NCBI GenBank assembly: GCA_051653605.1
Contig: JBOFWL010000028.1
Location: 1 to 64,000, forward strand
DNA: 64,000 bases
From: JBOFWL01 sp051653605
Lineage (GTDB): Bacteria; Spirochaetota; Brevinematia; Brevinematales; Brevinemataceae
Direction: 5' to 3'
The notes beneath the pieces were generated by a model that saw nothing but the letters and a program-made list of their open reading frames with translations, was not told where the DNA came from and did not search any database. This document shows, in pieces, positions 15,034 to 23,316 of this stretch (positions within the stretch are counted from its first letter, which is position 1; the number at the start of each line of letters is the position of its first letter). A program made the position numbers and the translations under genes.

Positions 15034-16944
15034 TTATTTACTTTGAACAGCTATGTACGCCGACTTGGGATCCCCACAGAATGGACACAACCAATCTTCG
15101 GGCAAGCTAGTAAACGCAGTACCTGGAGCAATATCAGCATCAGGGTCGCCTTTGATGGGGTCGTACTCATTGGCACAGCCACAACATACCCAATACGTAT
15201 CTAATTTAGGTTTTCGGTGAAAGGCTCTTTTCATCTTAACCATTGGAGGAGCTGGTTTTTTTTCTTCGCCTGTGTCCAATGCTTTAGACAATAAAGGAAG
15301 AACCTCCTCTATATTGCCCACAATACCGTAGTCGGCGTTTTTAAAAATTCGAGCATTAGCATTACTATTAATAGCGACAATTGTAGTTGCATCTTTTATG
15401 CCTTTGAGGTGCTGGGTTGCTCCCGAAATACCACAGGCTATATAGAGATTTCCCTTGAAAGATTGACCGGAGATTCCAACATAACGAGAAATAGGCAACC
15501 AACGTAAAGTCTCCGCCACAGGACGAGAACAGCCCATTGCCGCTCCAGCATTCTTCGCCAATAAACGAACAAGCTCTAGGTTTTCTTGCTTTCCAACCCC
15601 TCGCCCAGCACTGACAACACGTTCAGCATCAGGAATAGATGAATCGATAGGAACACCCGTTGTGAAGTCGTGACCATCAGCTTTAAGTGCTTCTACCAAA
15701 GCATTTACATTTTCTTGTGCCGAACTATCTTTGAAGATCATATTCTTACGCACACCTGTTTCAGACCCTTTTTTCTTTTTAGGAAGCGTTGTTTCTGCAG
15801 GTGCTTTGCCCACAATATGAGATGCGATAACCATTCGTTGAATTTCATTTGTACCTTCATAAATAGTACAAATTTTCGCATCACGGTAGAATCGCTCTAC
15901 GTCGAATCCTTTGATAAATCCACTACCACCATAAATTTGAAGCGCATCATTTACTATTTCAAGACAGACATCAGAGGCGTACATTTTAGCCATTGCCGCT
16001 TCCATGCCGTAAGGTTCGTGGTTTTCTTTTAGTTCAGCTGCACTATAAACAAGCATTCTGGCACAACGAAGCTTTGTTGCCATATCTGCCAACTTAAATG
16101 AAATCGCTTGTTGAAAAGCTATAGCCTTACCAAACTGCTCTCTTTCTTTTGCGTAATTAAGAGCAGATTCGTAAGCGCCTTGAGCAATTCCCAATGCTTG
16201 TGCCGCAATACCTATTCGTCCCCCATCTAAGGTTGACATCGCAATTTTAAAGCCCTGCCCTTCTTTACCCAAGAGATTCGCTGCTGGAACTTTGACATTA
16301 TTAAAAACAAGCTCCGATGTTGTAGACGAGCGTATGCCCATTTTGTCGTAATGCTCTCCAAAAGTGAACCCATCCCAACCTTTTTCAACAATAAAAGCAC
16401 TAATTCCTTTAAGGCCTAAATCGGGGTTGGTGGAGGCAAAGACAATATAAGTATCTGCCTTAGGAGCATTTGTAATGAAGATTTTACTTCCATTCAGAAT
16501 ATAATGATTGCCTTGTTTTTCTGCTGTGGTTTCTGTTCCCCCAGCATCGGACCCAGCATTAGACTCGGTAAGCCCAAAGGCCCCTATTTTTTCCCCTTTT
16601 GCAAGAGGTATAAGGTATTTCTTTTTTTGTTCTTCCGTACCATAGGCAGAAATAGGATACGACCCCAACGAAACATGCGCCGAGAGAATAACCCCTACTC
16701 CTCCATCAACTCGAGCAAGTTCTTCTACTGCAATAGCATAGCTGACAACATCAGCCCCTGCCCCTCCATATTCTTTTGGGTAAGGCAAACCCATAAAACC
16801 AAGTTCCGCCATTTTTGCTACACCAGCATCGGGGAATTGATTATTTTCATCTAGCTCTCGTGCAATGGGCTTGATTTCAGCTTCAGCAAATTCTCGCACC
16901 TTTATTCGTAATGCCTCATGAGCTTCTGTAGTTTTAAAACTCAT
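15034..16944 (-). CDS. Acyl-CoA dehydrogenase / ETF-alpha domain II / rubredoxin fusion
   Basis: A 636-residue three-part redox protein. Residues 1-380 are a complete acyl-CoA dehydrogenase, with F-G-L-T-E-S-N-A-G-S-D, the R-E-Q-F-G-K motif and catalytic Glu363 in I-Y-E-G-T-N-E-I-Q. After a linker, residues 441-556 match the FAD-binding domain II of electron-transfer flavoprotein alpha (G-R-G-V-G, Y-I-A-C-G-I-S-G-A-T-Q-H-L, V-A-I-N-S-N, A-D-Y-G-I-V-G); ETF-alpha domain I is absent. Residues 583-633 are a rubredoxin with Cys587/590 and Cys620/623. Electrons could pass from the acyl-CoA through two flavins to rubredoxin and on to the flavodiiron protein encoded 18 bases downstream. No ETF-beta is in the window. 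The acyl substrate and the physiological electron direction are not readable. Confidence 0.92.
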   Translation of the reverse strand: MSFKTTEAHEALRIKVREFAEAEIKPIARELDENNQFPDAGVAKMAELGFMGLPYPKEYGGAGADVVSYAIAVEELARVDGGVGVILSAHVSLGSYPISAYGTEEQKKKYLIPLAKGEKIGAFGLTESNAGSDAGGTETTAEKQGNHYILNGSKIFITNAPKADTYIVFASTNPDLGLKGISAFIVEKGWDGFTFGEHYDKMGIRSSTTSELVFNNVKVPAANLLGKEGQGFKIAMSTLDGGRIGIAAQALGIAQGAYESALNYAKEREQFGKAIAFQQAISFKLADMATKLRCARMLVYSAAELKENHEPYGMEAAMAKMYASDVCLEIVNDALQIYGGSGFIKGFDVERFYRDAKICTIYEGTNEIQRMVIASHIVGKAPAETTLPKKKKGSETGVRKNMIFKDSSAQENVNALVEALKADGHDFTTGVPIDSSIPDAERVVSAGRGVGKQENLELVRLLAKNAGAAMGCSRPVAETLRWLPISRYVGISGQSFKGNLYIACGISGATQHLKGIKDATTIVAINSNANARIFKNADYGIVGNIEEVLPLLSKALDTGEEKKPAPPMVKMKRAFHRKPKLDTYWVCCGCANEYDPIKGDPDADIAPGTAFTSLPEDWLCPFCGDPKSAYIAVQSK

Positions 16945-16964
16945 ATGGAATCCTCCTATTGTAT

Positions 16965-16981
16965 ACCGATTAAAAATCGGT
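16965..16981. promoter_or_regulatory. Candidate operator palindrome
   Basis: ACCGAT and ATCGGT are separated by TAAAA. It sits in the 5' leader of the fusion-flavodiiron operon, just downstream of the -10 box at 16997-16992, where a bound repressor would block elongation or start. The shape suits a TetR-like dimer, but no regulator gene is nearby. Confidence 0.5.
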
Positions 16982-16991
16982 TACTACAAGT

Positions 16992-17019
16992 ATTATAGCA
17001 TCATTAAGAGGTTTGTCAA
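16992..17019 (-). promoter_or_regulatory. Promoter of the ACAD-fusion/flavodiiron operon
   Basis: Perfect TTGACA (17019-17014) and TATAAT (16997-16992), 16 bases apart, on the minus strand. Confidence 0.75.
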
Positions 17020-17065
17020 GAAAAGAAATTTTCATAAACTAAAGCCTTAAATTAAAGCTAAGTTC

Positions 17066-17094
17066 TTGACAGCAAAAGAAAAAGATATTATAAT
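17066..17094 (+). promoter_or_regulatory. Promoter of the ispD operon
   Basis: Perfect TTGACA (17066-17071) and TATAAT (17089-17094), 17 bases apart and 26 bases before the start codon. Back to back with the minus-strand promoter at 16992-17019. Confidence 0.8.
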
Positions 17095-17120
17095 AAGCAT
17101 GAGGTAAAAGAGAGGATACT

Positions 17121-17822
17121 GTGCGAAAAAATATTGGTGTTATTTTGGCAGGAGGATTAGGATCTCGGTTTGGGCTATTAAAGCAATTCCTAACCTTAGG
17201 CAATAAAACTGTGCTAGAATATTCCGTTCATAGCTTTGCTAGCTGCGATGTTATCGATGAAATTGTTATTGTTGCTTCCCCCGAACACTACGAAAAAATC
17301 CAAGGGCTGTTTCAGCAACTCTCAAAGCCTCTAATACTTGCTCCAGCAGGAAAAGAACGCTATTTTTCTACGTTATCAGCTCTTAACTTATATGATAAGC
17401 TCGATCACATTAATATGCTTATTCATGATGCTGCTCGGCCTCTTGTATCGCCTACACTAATAAAGAAATGTGTTGATGCGCTCCAGTCGGCGGAGGCTGT
17501 TTCGGTGGCAATGCCTTGCAACGACACGATTTTTGAGGCATCGAATAATATCATTTCTGCAATTCCTCCCCGATCTCATTTGTGGCGAGCTCAAACTCCT
17601 CAAGGTTTTAGAGGAGAAATTTTAAGGCTTGCTTTTGATAAAGCATTGCAAGATGTTAATTTACAATCAACAGACGATTGTGGAATTGTTCACCGTTATC
17701 TACCAGAAATTCCTATTACCTTAGTCGATGGTGAAGAATGTAATATGAAAATCACCTACGCCGATGACATCAAACTATTAGAACACCTATTAAAACTATC
17801 AAATACAAAGGAGAAAACATGA
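17121..17822 (+). CDS. ispD: Sugar-alcohol phosphate cytidylyltransferase, probably IspD
   Basis: A 233-residue nucleotidyltransferase expected to form CDP-methylerythritol in the non-mevalonate isoprenoid pathway. The CTP loop reads I-L-A-G-G-L-G-S-R-F-G-L-L-K-Q-F, lacking the usual Pro before K-Q. I-H-D-A-A-R-P-L-V, A-Q-T-P-Q-G-F, S-T-D-D and the C-terminal N-M-K-I-T follow the IspD/TarI order. The start is GTG at 17121 with AGAGGA upstream. The stop overlaps the next gene by ATGA. TarI-type ribitol-phosphate activity is an alternative, because some motifs fit both; lack of teichoic-acid genes here favours IspD. Confidence 0.8.
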   Translation: MRKNIGVILAGGLGSRFGLLKQFLTLGNKTVLEYSVHSFASCDVIDEIVIVASPEHYEKIQGLFQQLSKPLILAPAGKERYFSTLSALNLYDKLDHINMLIHDAARPLVSPTLIKKCVDALQSAEAVSVAMPCNDTIFEASNNIISAIPPRSHLWRAQTPQGFRGEILRLAFDKALQDVNLQSTDDCGIVHRYLPEIPITLVDGEECNMKITYADDIKLLEHLLKLSNTKEKT

Positions 17823-18538
17823 AAAATCAATTGATTATAGGGCTTATTGCCGTTATTTTAGGAGCTTGTTCATCTCCTTCAACTAAAAATATCGTCGTTG
17901 GTGTAAATGCTGAATACATGCCTTTTGAATATCGTGAAAATGATGAAATTGTTGGATTTAACGTTGATATGGCTCGTGCTGTGCTAGAAGAAGCTGGGTA
18001 TAAATACTCCTTCTTAGATATGACTTTTGAAGGGCTTATTCCCGCCTTGGAATCAAAAAAAGTAGATATCGTTATTGGAGCTCAAGCAACTGATGCGCGC
18101 CGTCAAGTCGTTGATTTCTCTGATATCTATGTTTCCGATAAGCAAGTTCTTGTGGTTAATAAAAATAAAACCTTCCCCCTCGGAAATTATCAAGGGTTAA
18201 AAATTGCTGCCCAGCTGGGAACCATGCAAGAGCAAGTCGCTCGTAGCCTTGATGGCGCCGAGGTCTTCACTTATCCTTCTTATACTGCAGCGATTTTAGA
18301 TCTCAATGCTCAAAAAATTGATGGAATTGTTGCTGGCGTTGTCGCCTCTGCAGGGTACACAAAGGAAAACCCCAATCTTATGGAGCTAGGCACCGTCTCC
18401 GATAACCCCATGAATGGCTACGCATTTGCAATCTCTAAGGATTCAAGCGAACTCAAAACAAAACTAAACGAAGCTCTTGCTCGCGTAAAAGAAAATGGAA
18501 CAATGGAGCAATTACGCCTTCAATATTTAGGATTTTAA
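17819..18538 (+). CDS. Amino-acid-binding lipoprotein, SBP family 3
   Basis: A 239-residue extracellular solute-binding protein of the polar amino-acid type. The lipobox is I-L-G-A-C, with Cys near residue 17. The domain begins V-G-V-N-A-E-Y-M-P-F-E-Y and includes G-F-N-V-D-M-A-R-A, F-E-G-L-I-P-A-L-E and D-I-V-I-G-A-Q, which are typical of the ligand-binding lobe. It overlaps the end of ispD by four bases and is followed one base later by the aminotransferase gene. No permease or ATPase is adjacent, so it is an orphan receptor. Proximity to ilvE hints at amino-acid uptake, but the ligand is not determined. Confidence 0.88.
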   Translation: MKNQLIIGLIAVILGACSSPSTKNIVVGVNAEYMPFEYRENDEIVGFNVDMARAVLEEAGYKYSFLDMTFEGLIPALESKKVDIVIGAQATDARRQVVDFSDIYVSDKQVLVVNKNKTFPLGNYQGLKIAAQLGTMQEQVARSLDGAEVFTYPSYTAAILDLNAQKIDGIVAGVVASAGYTKENPNLMELGTVSDNPMNGYAFAISKDSSELKTKLNEALARVKENGTMEQLRLQYLGF

Positions 18539-18539
18539 C

Positions 18540-19406
18540 ATGATAAAACAAGTAATGATAAATGGGGAAATGTTTTCCCTTGGGGACGCTAAAGTTTCTG
18601 TTATGGATCACGGAGTTCTTTATGGTGATGGCATCTTTGAAGGAATTCGCATCTATAATGGAGCAATATTCGAGCTTGATGCCCACCTAGACCGATTGTA
18701 TCGATCCGCCGATTTAGTAGGATTTCATATAGGGCTACCAAAAGAAGAGTTTTGTCAAGAAATTATCACTGCTGCTAAAACTTCGGGCTTTCTTAACGCT
18801 TACATTCGTGTAACCGTTAGTATTCAATCTCATATTGATCTTGCCACTCCTAATTATAAGGTAAATCGAGTGATTATCCTCCTTGATGACGATTTCATCC
18901 CCGAAGAAAAATACACCAAAGGCACTATCCTCGTTGAAGTTGATCGACGACGTATGCCTGATGTTGCATTGCCAATGCGCGCTAAGACAGTCAACTACCT
19001 TAATAATATTTTAGCCCTACGCGAAGCTCATAGCAAAGGCGGGCAAGATTGTGTGATGCTTAATACCCAAGGGTTTGTTGCAGAAACATCAGCAAGTAAT
19101 ATTTTTGCAGTTAAAAACAATGTTATTTTCACACCTGCTCTTGAAGCGGGCATTCTACCTGGAATTACACGATCTGTGATTATTGGGCTTGCTAAAAAAG
19201 CTGGCTATACCGTTGAAGAACGGCTCTTCCCCATAGATGAACTACTAGGTGCTGATGAGGCATTCTTAACAGGAACCGCTTACGAAGTAATGCCTGTTCA
19301 GAGTATTTATGGCAAAAAACTCTCTCTACCTGGAGAAGTTACACCCAAAATACGCTCCCTCTTTAAGCAATATATCGAAGAGAATCCTGGAGTAATTATT
19401 CAATAA
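18540..19406 (+). CDS. ilvE: Class IV aminotransferase, branched-chain type
   Basis: A 288-residue PLP enzyme of fold IV, most like branched-chain amino-acid aminotransferase. The start region has D-H-G-V-L-Y-G-D-G-I-F-E-G-I-R-I-Y, the PLP lysine is in R-A-K-T-V-N-Y-L-N-N, and V-A-E-T-S-A-S-N-I-F and L-P-G-I-T-R are the expected cofactor and substrate segments. D-amino-acid aminotransferase is the main alternative in this fold. It ends at a terminator and closes the ispD-SBP-ilvE operon. Confidence 0.85.
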   Translation: MIKQVMINGEMFSLGDAKVSVMDHGVLYGDGIFEGIRIYNGAIFELDAHLDRLYRSADLVGFHIGLPKEEFCQEIITAAKTSGFLNAYIRVTVSIQSHIDLATPNYKVNRVIILLDDDFIPEEKYTKGTILVEVDRRRMPDVALPMRAKTVNYLNNILALREAHSKGGQDCVMLNTQGFVAETSASNIFAVKNNVIFTPALEAGILPGITRSVIIGLAKKAGYTVEERLFPIDELLGADEAFLTGTAYEVMPVQSIYGKKLSLPGEVTPKIRSLFKQYIEENPGVIIQ

Positions 19407-19435
19407 AAAAAGTCCCCATAATGGGGACTTTTTTG
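19405..19435. terminator. Bidirectional terminator
   Basis: AAAAAAAGTCCCCA and its complement form a long stem with a TAA loop, A-rich before and T-rich after. It lies between the convergent ilvE and third oppA genes. Confidence 0.9.
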
Positions 19436-19449
19436 TTTTTAAGTTTAAT

Positions 19450-20949
19450 TTATTCTTTATAAGTAGCATTAAAACGGTGATCTGAGGTCTTTTTAAATCC
19501 AAAGTTTTTAACAGATTTTTTAAGAGCCACTGTTTCATATGGGTAGTAGAGAGGAATCACTATATGATCGTTATGAACGATTTCTTGTGCAGAACGATAC
19601 ATTTCTCGACGCTTTTCTTGATCTAACTCAACTCTAGCAGCTGCAAGAAGACGATCCATTTCTGGGTTGCTAGAAAAACTTCTGTTTCCAGCTCCACCAG
19701 CAGCAGAACTATGGAGTAAGTTATACATTCCATAATCGCCATCTAGCGTAATCGTGGTCCATCCAAGAATAAACACATCATGCTCACCTTTTGCAGTAGC
19801 ATCAAGGTATCGACCCCATTCGAGAACTTCAATAGAAGCATCTAGACCAATTTCTTTCAAATTATTCTGGACAACTTGCATAATTTTCTCACGAGCACCT
19901 TGAGGTGTCCAGAGAATCAACTTTGTTCCTTCTGCAATTCCTGCTTCTGCAAGGAGAGCTTTCGCTTCTGCAATGTTTTGTTGTACCAAGGGGAATTCAA
20001 CCGCACCAAAGACTGACTTTTGCAGCATAGATGAGGCAGGATCTGCCGAATTAAAAAGAACTGAATTAATAATTCCAGGGACATCTAATGATAATGCAAA
20101 TGCTTTACGCACGCGAGCATCTTTCCAAATAGGATTTTTACCACGACCAATATTAAAAGAAATATATTCCATTCTAGGCGCTTGATCTTCAGCTAATGTA
20201 AGGCTAGAAGTATTATTGATTCTCTCTCGATCAACAGGATCTAAGGTATATACAACATCGACATCGCCTGTTTCAAGAGCAATAGTACGGGCTGCCGCTT
20301 CTGGAACAATACGAACTTCAACCTTTGATAATTTTGCAGGCTCACCCCAGTAATTAGTATTTCTGGCAAGAATAACGCTTTGCCCATGATTCCATGATTC
20401 GAGAACAAATGGGCCAGTACCTACAGGTTTTTGCCCAACTTCTGATCCTGCATCAACTACAGCTTTTTCATTCATAATAGAAATAGCAGAGTGTGCTAAG
20501 TGTGCCAACAATGGCGCAAATGGGGCTTTTAATAATACTCGAACTGTGTATTCGTCAACAATTTCAACCGCTTTAATAGGCCCAACAATATGTTGAACTT
20601 CAGGAGATGCTAAAGCTCTTTCTACGCTGAATTTAACATCCTTTGCTCCAAATGGCTCTCCATTTTGAAACATTACTCCTTCTCTAAGTTTTAATTCTAG
20701 AGTTGTAGGATTGATGTACTTCCATTCGGTTGCAAGACTAGGAACGTATCCCCCATCTTCGTCTCTCTCGATAAGACGATCAAAGATATTACCGCGAATT
20801 TGAGATGATGCAGAGTCGTTTGATCTAAACGGATCAAGCGATACAGCATCCGCACCTGAAGCAACAATTAACACATCTAGAGCTCCTTTTTGACTGGTTC
20901 CACAACCAGAGAGCACAAGTAACGCTACTAAAATAACGCTTCTCATCAT
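19450..20949 (-). CDS. OppA-like peptide-binding lipoprotein (3)
   Basis: A 499-residue family 5 solute-binding lipoprotein with lipobox L-S-G-C. It shares the same architecture as the proteins at 2320 and 12241 but is more divergent, with G-V-M-F-Q-N-G, K-P-V-G-T-G-P-F and A-L-E-T-G-D-V-D in the equivalent places. AGGAGG precedes two consecutive ATG codons. It is divergent from oppBCDF and is the most likely cognate receptor of that transporter. A promoter (TTGACA and TACAAT, 17 bases apart on the minus strand) lies about 50 bases upstream. Confidence 0.9.
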   Translation of the reverse strand: MMRSVILVALLVLSGCGTSQKGALDVLIVASGADAVSLDPFRSNDSASSQIRGNIFDRLIERDEDGGYVPSLATEWKYINPTTLELKLREGVMFQNGEPFGAKDVKFSVERALASPEVQHIVGPIKAVEIVDEYTVRVLLKAPFAPLLAHLAHSAISIMNEKAVVDAGSEVGQKPVGTGPFVLESWNHGQSVILARNTNYWGEPAKLSKVEVRIVPEAAARTIALETGDVDVVYTLDPVDRERINNTSSLTLAEDQAPRMEYISFNIGRGKNPIWKDARVRKAFALSLDVPGIINSVLFNSADPASSMLQKSVFGAVEFPLVQQNIAEAKALLAEAGIAEGTKLILWTPQGAREKIMQVVQNNLKEIGLDASIEVLEWGRYLDATAKGEHDVFILGWTTITLDGDYGMYNLLHSSAAGGAGNRSFSSNPEMDRLLAAARVELDQEKRREMYRSAQEIVHNDHIVIPLYYPYETVALKKSVKNFGFKKTSDHRFNATYKE

Positions 20950-21119
20950 AATGACCTCCTACAGGAAAAAACCTGCTAAAATAGGATTAATTGTATAATA
21001 TATTACAAAAAATGTCAATATATCAACAAGTTCTTTTGATTTGTCTATTTTTTAGGACATAAAAATTACATAAAGTTTAAAAAAAAGGCAAACCTTTCGT
21101 TTTCTAAGGCATCAATCCC

Positions 21120-21148
21120 TTGATTTTTTATCATATTTTTGTTATAAT
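21120..21148 (+). promoter_or_regulatory. Promoter of oppBCDF
   Basis: TTGATT (21120-21125) and TATAAT (21143-21148), 17 bases apart, 56 bases before the oppB ATG. The 20950-21204 spacer otherwise holds only the divergent oppA promoter. Confidence 0.7.
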
Positions 21149-21204
21149 ACTCTTGTTTCGTATTTATTTATCAAATATTTTACTATCTGCTTAAGGAGTT
21201 TTTT

Positions 21205-22146
21205 ATGCACAAGTACATTTTTAAACGTATATTAATGTTGCTTCCTGTTATCATCGGAATTTCCTTTCTTGTGTTTTCCATAATGTCCTTTACCCCTGGG
21301 GATCCAGCCCAGCTTATTCTTGGGGATAATGCCACTCCGGAAGCTTTAGCTGCCAAACGTGTTGAGCTAGGATTAGATAAACCTTTTCTTGTTCAATATT
21401 TTCACTATGCTTCTCGTGCTATTGTGGGAGATTTTGGACGTTCTTACACATCTTCTATTCCTGTTCTGCAAGAGATTTGGGGACGTTTTCCAAACACCTT
21501 CATTCTCACTATTTGTTCTATTGCTCTTGCCATCATTATTGGGATTCCCGTTGGGATCTTCACCGCCATCAAACAATATTCTTTTTGGGATAGTGGAGTG
21601 ATGCTAACAACGCTTGTAGCTGTTTCTATGCCTGTTTTCTGGTTAGGATTGATGCTTATTCTTCTTTTCTCTTTACGATGGGAGCTTCTTCCAGCTGTTG
21701 GGCAACCTTCCTTCTCTATCGATGGGATTCGAGCACTCGTCCTCCCAACCTTTAGTTTAGGAACAATGAGTGCTGCCATTATCACCCGTATGACTCGCTC
21801 GTCAATGCTTGATGTTATTCGTCAAGATTTCATCAGAACAGCAAGAGCTAAAGGTGTTTCCGAAAAACAAGTTATCCGTAAACATGCTCTGAGAAATGCT
21901 TTAATCCCCGTCCTTACCGTTATTGGGATCCAATTTGGAAGCTTGCTTGGTGGAGCTATTCTCACCGAAACAGTATTTTCTTGGCCAGGAATCGGAAGGC
22001 TTATGGTTGATGCGATTCGCCAAAAAGACACTCCACGAGTAATGGGTGTGGTGATATTTCTTGCTGTCGCTTACAGCTTGGTAAACCTTGTCGTAGATAT
22101 TCTATATGCTTATGCTGATCCGCGTATTAAATCGCGATATCAATAG
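21205..22146 (+). CDS. oppB: Peptide ABC transporter permease OppB/DppB
   Basis: A 313-residue inner-membrane permease with about six helices. Family marks are the N-terminal segment with S-F-T-P-G-D-P-A and the cytoplasmic coupling helix region D-F-I-R-T-A-R-A-K-G-V-S, where the EAA motif contacts the ATPase. L-L-G-G-A-I-L-T-E-T-V-F-S-W-P-G-I-G-R follows. AAGGAG precedes the ATG. First gene of a four-gene operon, with oppC 12 bases downstream. Confidence 0.95.
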   Translation: MHKYIFKRILMLLPVIIGISFLVFSIMSFTPGDPAQLILGDNATPEALAAKRVELGLDKPFLVQYFHYASRAIVGDFGRSYTSSIPVLQEIWGRFPNTFILTICSIALAIIIGIPVGIFTAIKQYSFWDSGVMLTTLVAVSMPVFWLGLMLILLFSLRWELLPAVGQPSFSIDGIRALVLPTFSLGTMSAAIITRMTRSSMLDVIRQDFIRTARAKGVSEKQVIRKHALRNALIPVLTVIGIQFGSLLGGAILTETVFSWPGIGRLMVDAIRQKDTPRVMGVVIFLAVAYSLVNLVVDILYAYADPRIKSRYQ

Positions 22147-22158
22147 GGAGGTTACTTT

Positions 22159-23307
22159 ATGAAAATAGATTCTACATCTTTAAAAAAACCACTCGAACAA
22201 GGTTATGTTCATCATACACCGGTTTGGGTCTGGGCTTTTATGATTGTCTCTGCTATCTACATTCTCTTTGATATCATTATGGGCTATGGGCAAACCGCAT
22301 TTAAAGTTGTCGCAGAGCCAAATAGCCCTGCCTCTTCTACCCTTCTAATGGGAGCTAATGCCTATGGGCAAGATAATTTTATTAGATTGCTCCATTTTAT
22401 TGCGGTAACATTGCAATTTTCTGTTATTATTCTTGGTGCGACTGTTCTTTTTAATCATATGTTTGGATCTCAGTTAACCAGTATTTCTCGTCGCCTTCAT
22501 CGAAATAAGTTAGCCCTTGTTGGCTTTGGGCTTTTATTCATTCTTACCATTATGGCTATGTATGCTAATTTCATCGCAGACTACGAGTTTGTTGTCATCA
22601 AGCAGGATCTATCAAGAACTTTTGTTTCACCCGGTAGACAACATTTACTTGGCACAGATGAATTTGGGCGAGATATTTTTGCCCGTATCGTTCATGGGGC
22701 TCGTATATCGTTAACCATTGGGTTTATTTCTGTTGGTTTATCTATTTGTCTTGGTGGCTTCTTAGGTGCTGTGTCTGGTTATTTTGGTGGATATTTAGAC
22801 AATATCATCATGAGAACTATGGATATTTTCCTTGCTGTCCCCTCTATTCTTCTTTCTATTGCTATTGTTTCTGCATTAGGCCCAAGTATGCTTAACCTAG
22901 TGTTGGCTCTATCAATTTCTACGGTTCCTGTTTATGCCCGTATAGTGAGAGCCTCAGTTCTTTCAGTAAGAGAACAGGAGTTTATCGAAGCTGCCCACGC
23001 TATTGGCGGAGGTAATTTCTATACTATTTTTAAACATATCATCCCAAATATTTTATCACCCGTAATTGTTCAAGGCACCTTAGGCGTGGCGAACGCTATC
23101 CTTAGTATTGCTGGGCTTAGCTTTATTGGTCTTGGAGTTCAACCTCCTATGCCTGAGTGGGGGTCGATGCTTGCTGGAGGACGAAGCTTTATTCGTCGTG
23201 CTTCTTGGGTGACAACATATCCAGGGATAGCTATTATGATTTCTATCCTGTCGCTAAACCTTCTAGGGGATGCTCTTCGTGATGCCCTCGACCCTAGATT
23301 AAAATAA
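22159..23307 (+). CDS. oppC: Peptide ABC transporter permease OppC with N-terminal extension
   Basis: A 382-residue permease. Residues from about 110 on match OppC/DppC: R-N-K-L-A-L-V-G, then G-R-Q-H-L-L-G-T-D-E-F-G-R-D-I-F, and the EAA-like coupling segment Q-E-F-I-E-A-A-H-A-I-G-G. The C-terminus L-G-D-A-L-R-D-A-L-D-P-R is typical. The first 105 residues are extra. They carry two likely membrane helices (about 24-43 and 78-100) with a periplasm-sized loop between, whereas OppC usually starts near the R-x-K-L motif with about 300 residues in total. The ribosome site is GGGAGG. Confidence 0.93.
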   Translation: MKIDSTSLKKPLEQGYVHHTPVWVWAFMIVSAIYILFDIIMGYGQTAFKVVAEPNSPASSTLLMGANAYGQDNFIRLLHFIAVTLQFSVIILGATVLFNHMFGSQLTSISRRLHRNKLALVGFGLLFILTIMAMYANFIADYEFVVIKQDLSRTFVSPGRQHLLGTDEFGRDIFARIVHGARISLTIGFISVGLSICLGGFLGAVSGYFGGYLDNIIMRTMDIFLAVPSILLSIAIVSALGPSMLNLVLALSISTVPVYARIVRASVLSVREQEFIEAAHAIGGGNFYTIFKHIIPNILSPVIVQGTLGVANAILSIAGLSFIGLGVQPPMPEWGSMLAGGRSFIRRASWVTTYPGIAIMISILSLNLLGDALRDALDPRLK

Positions 23308-23316
23308 GGAGTAAGC

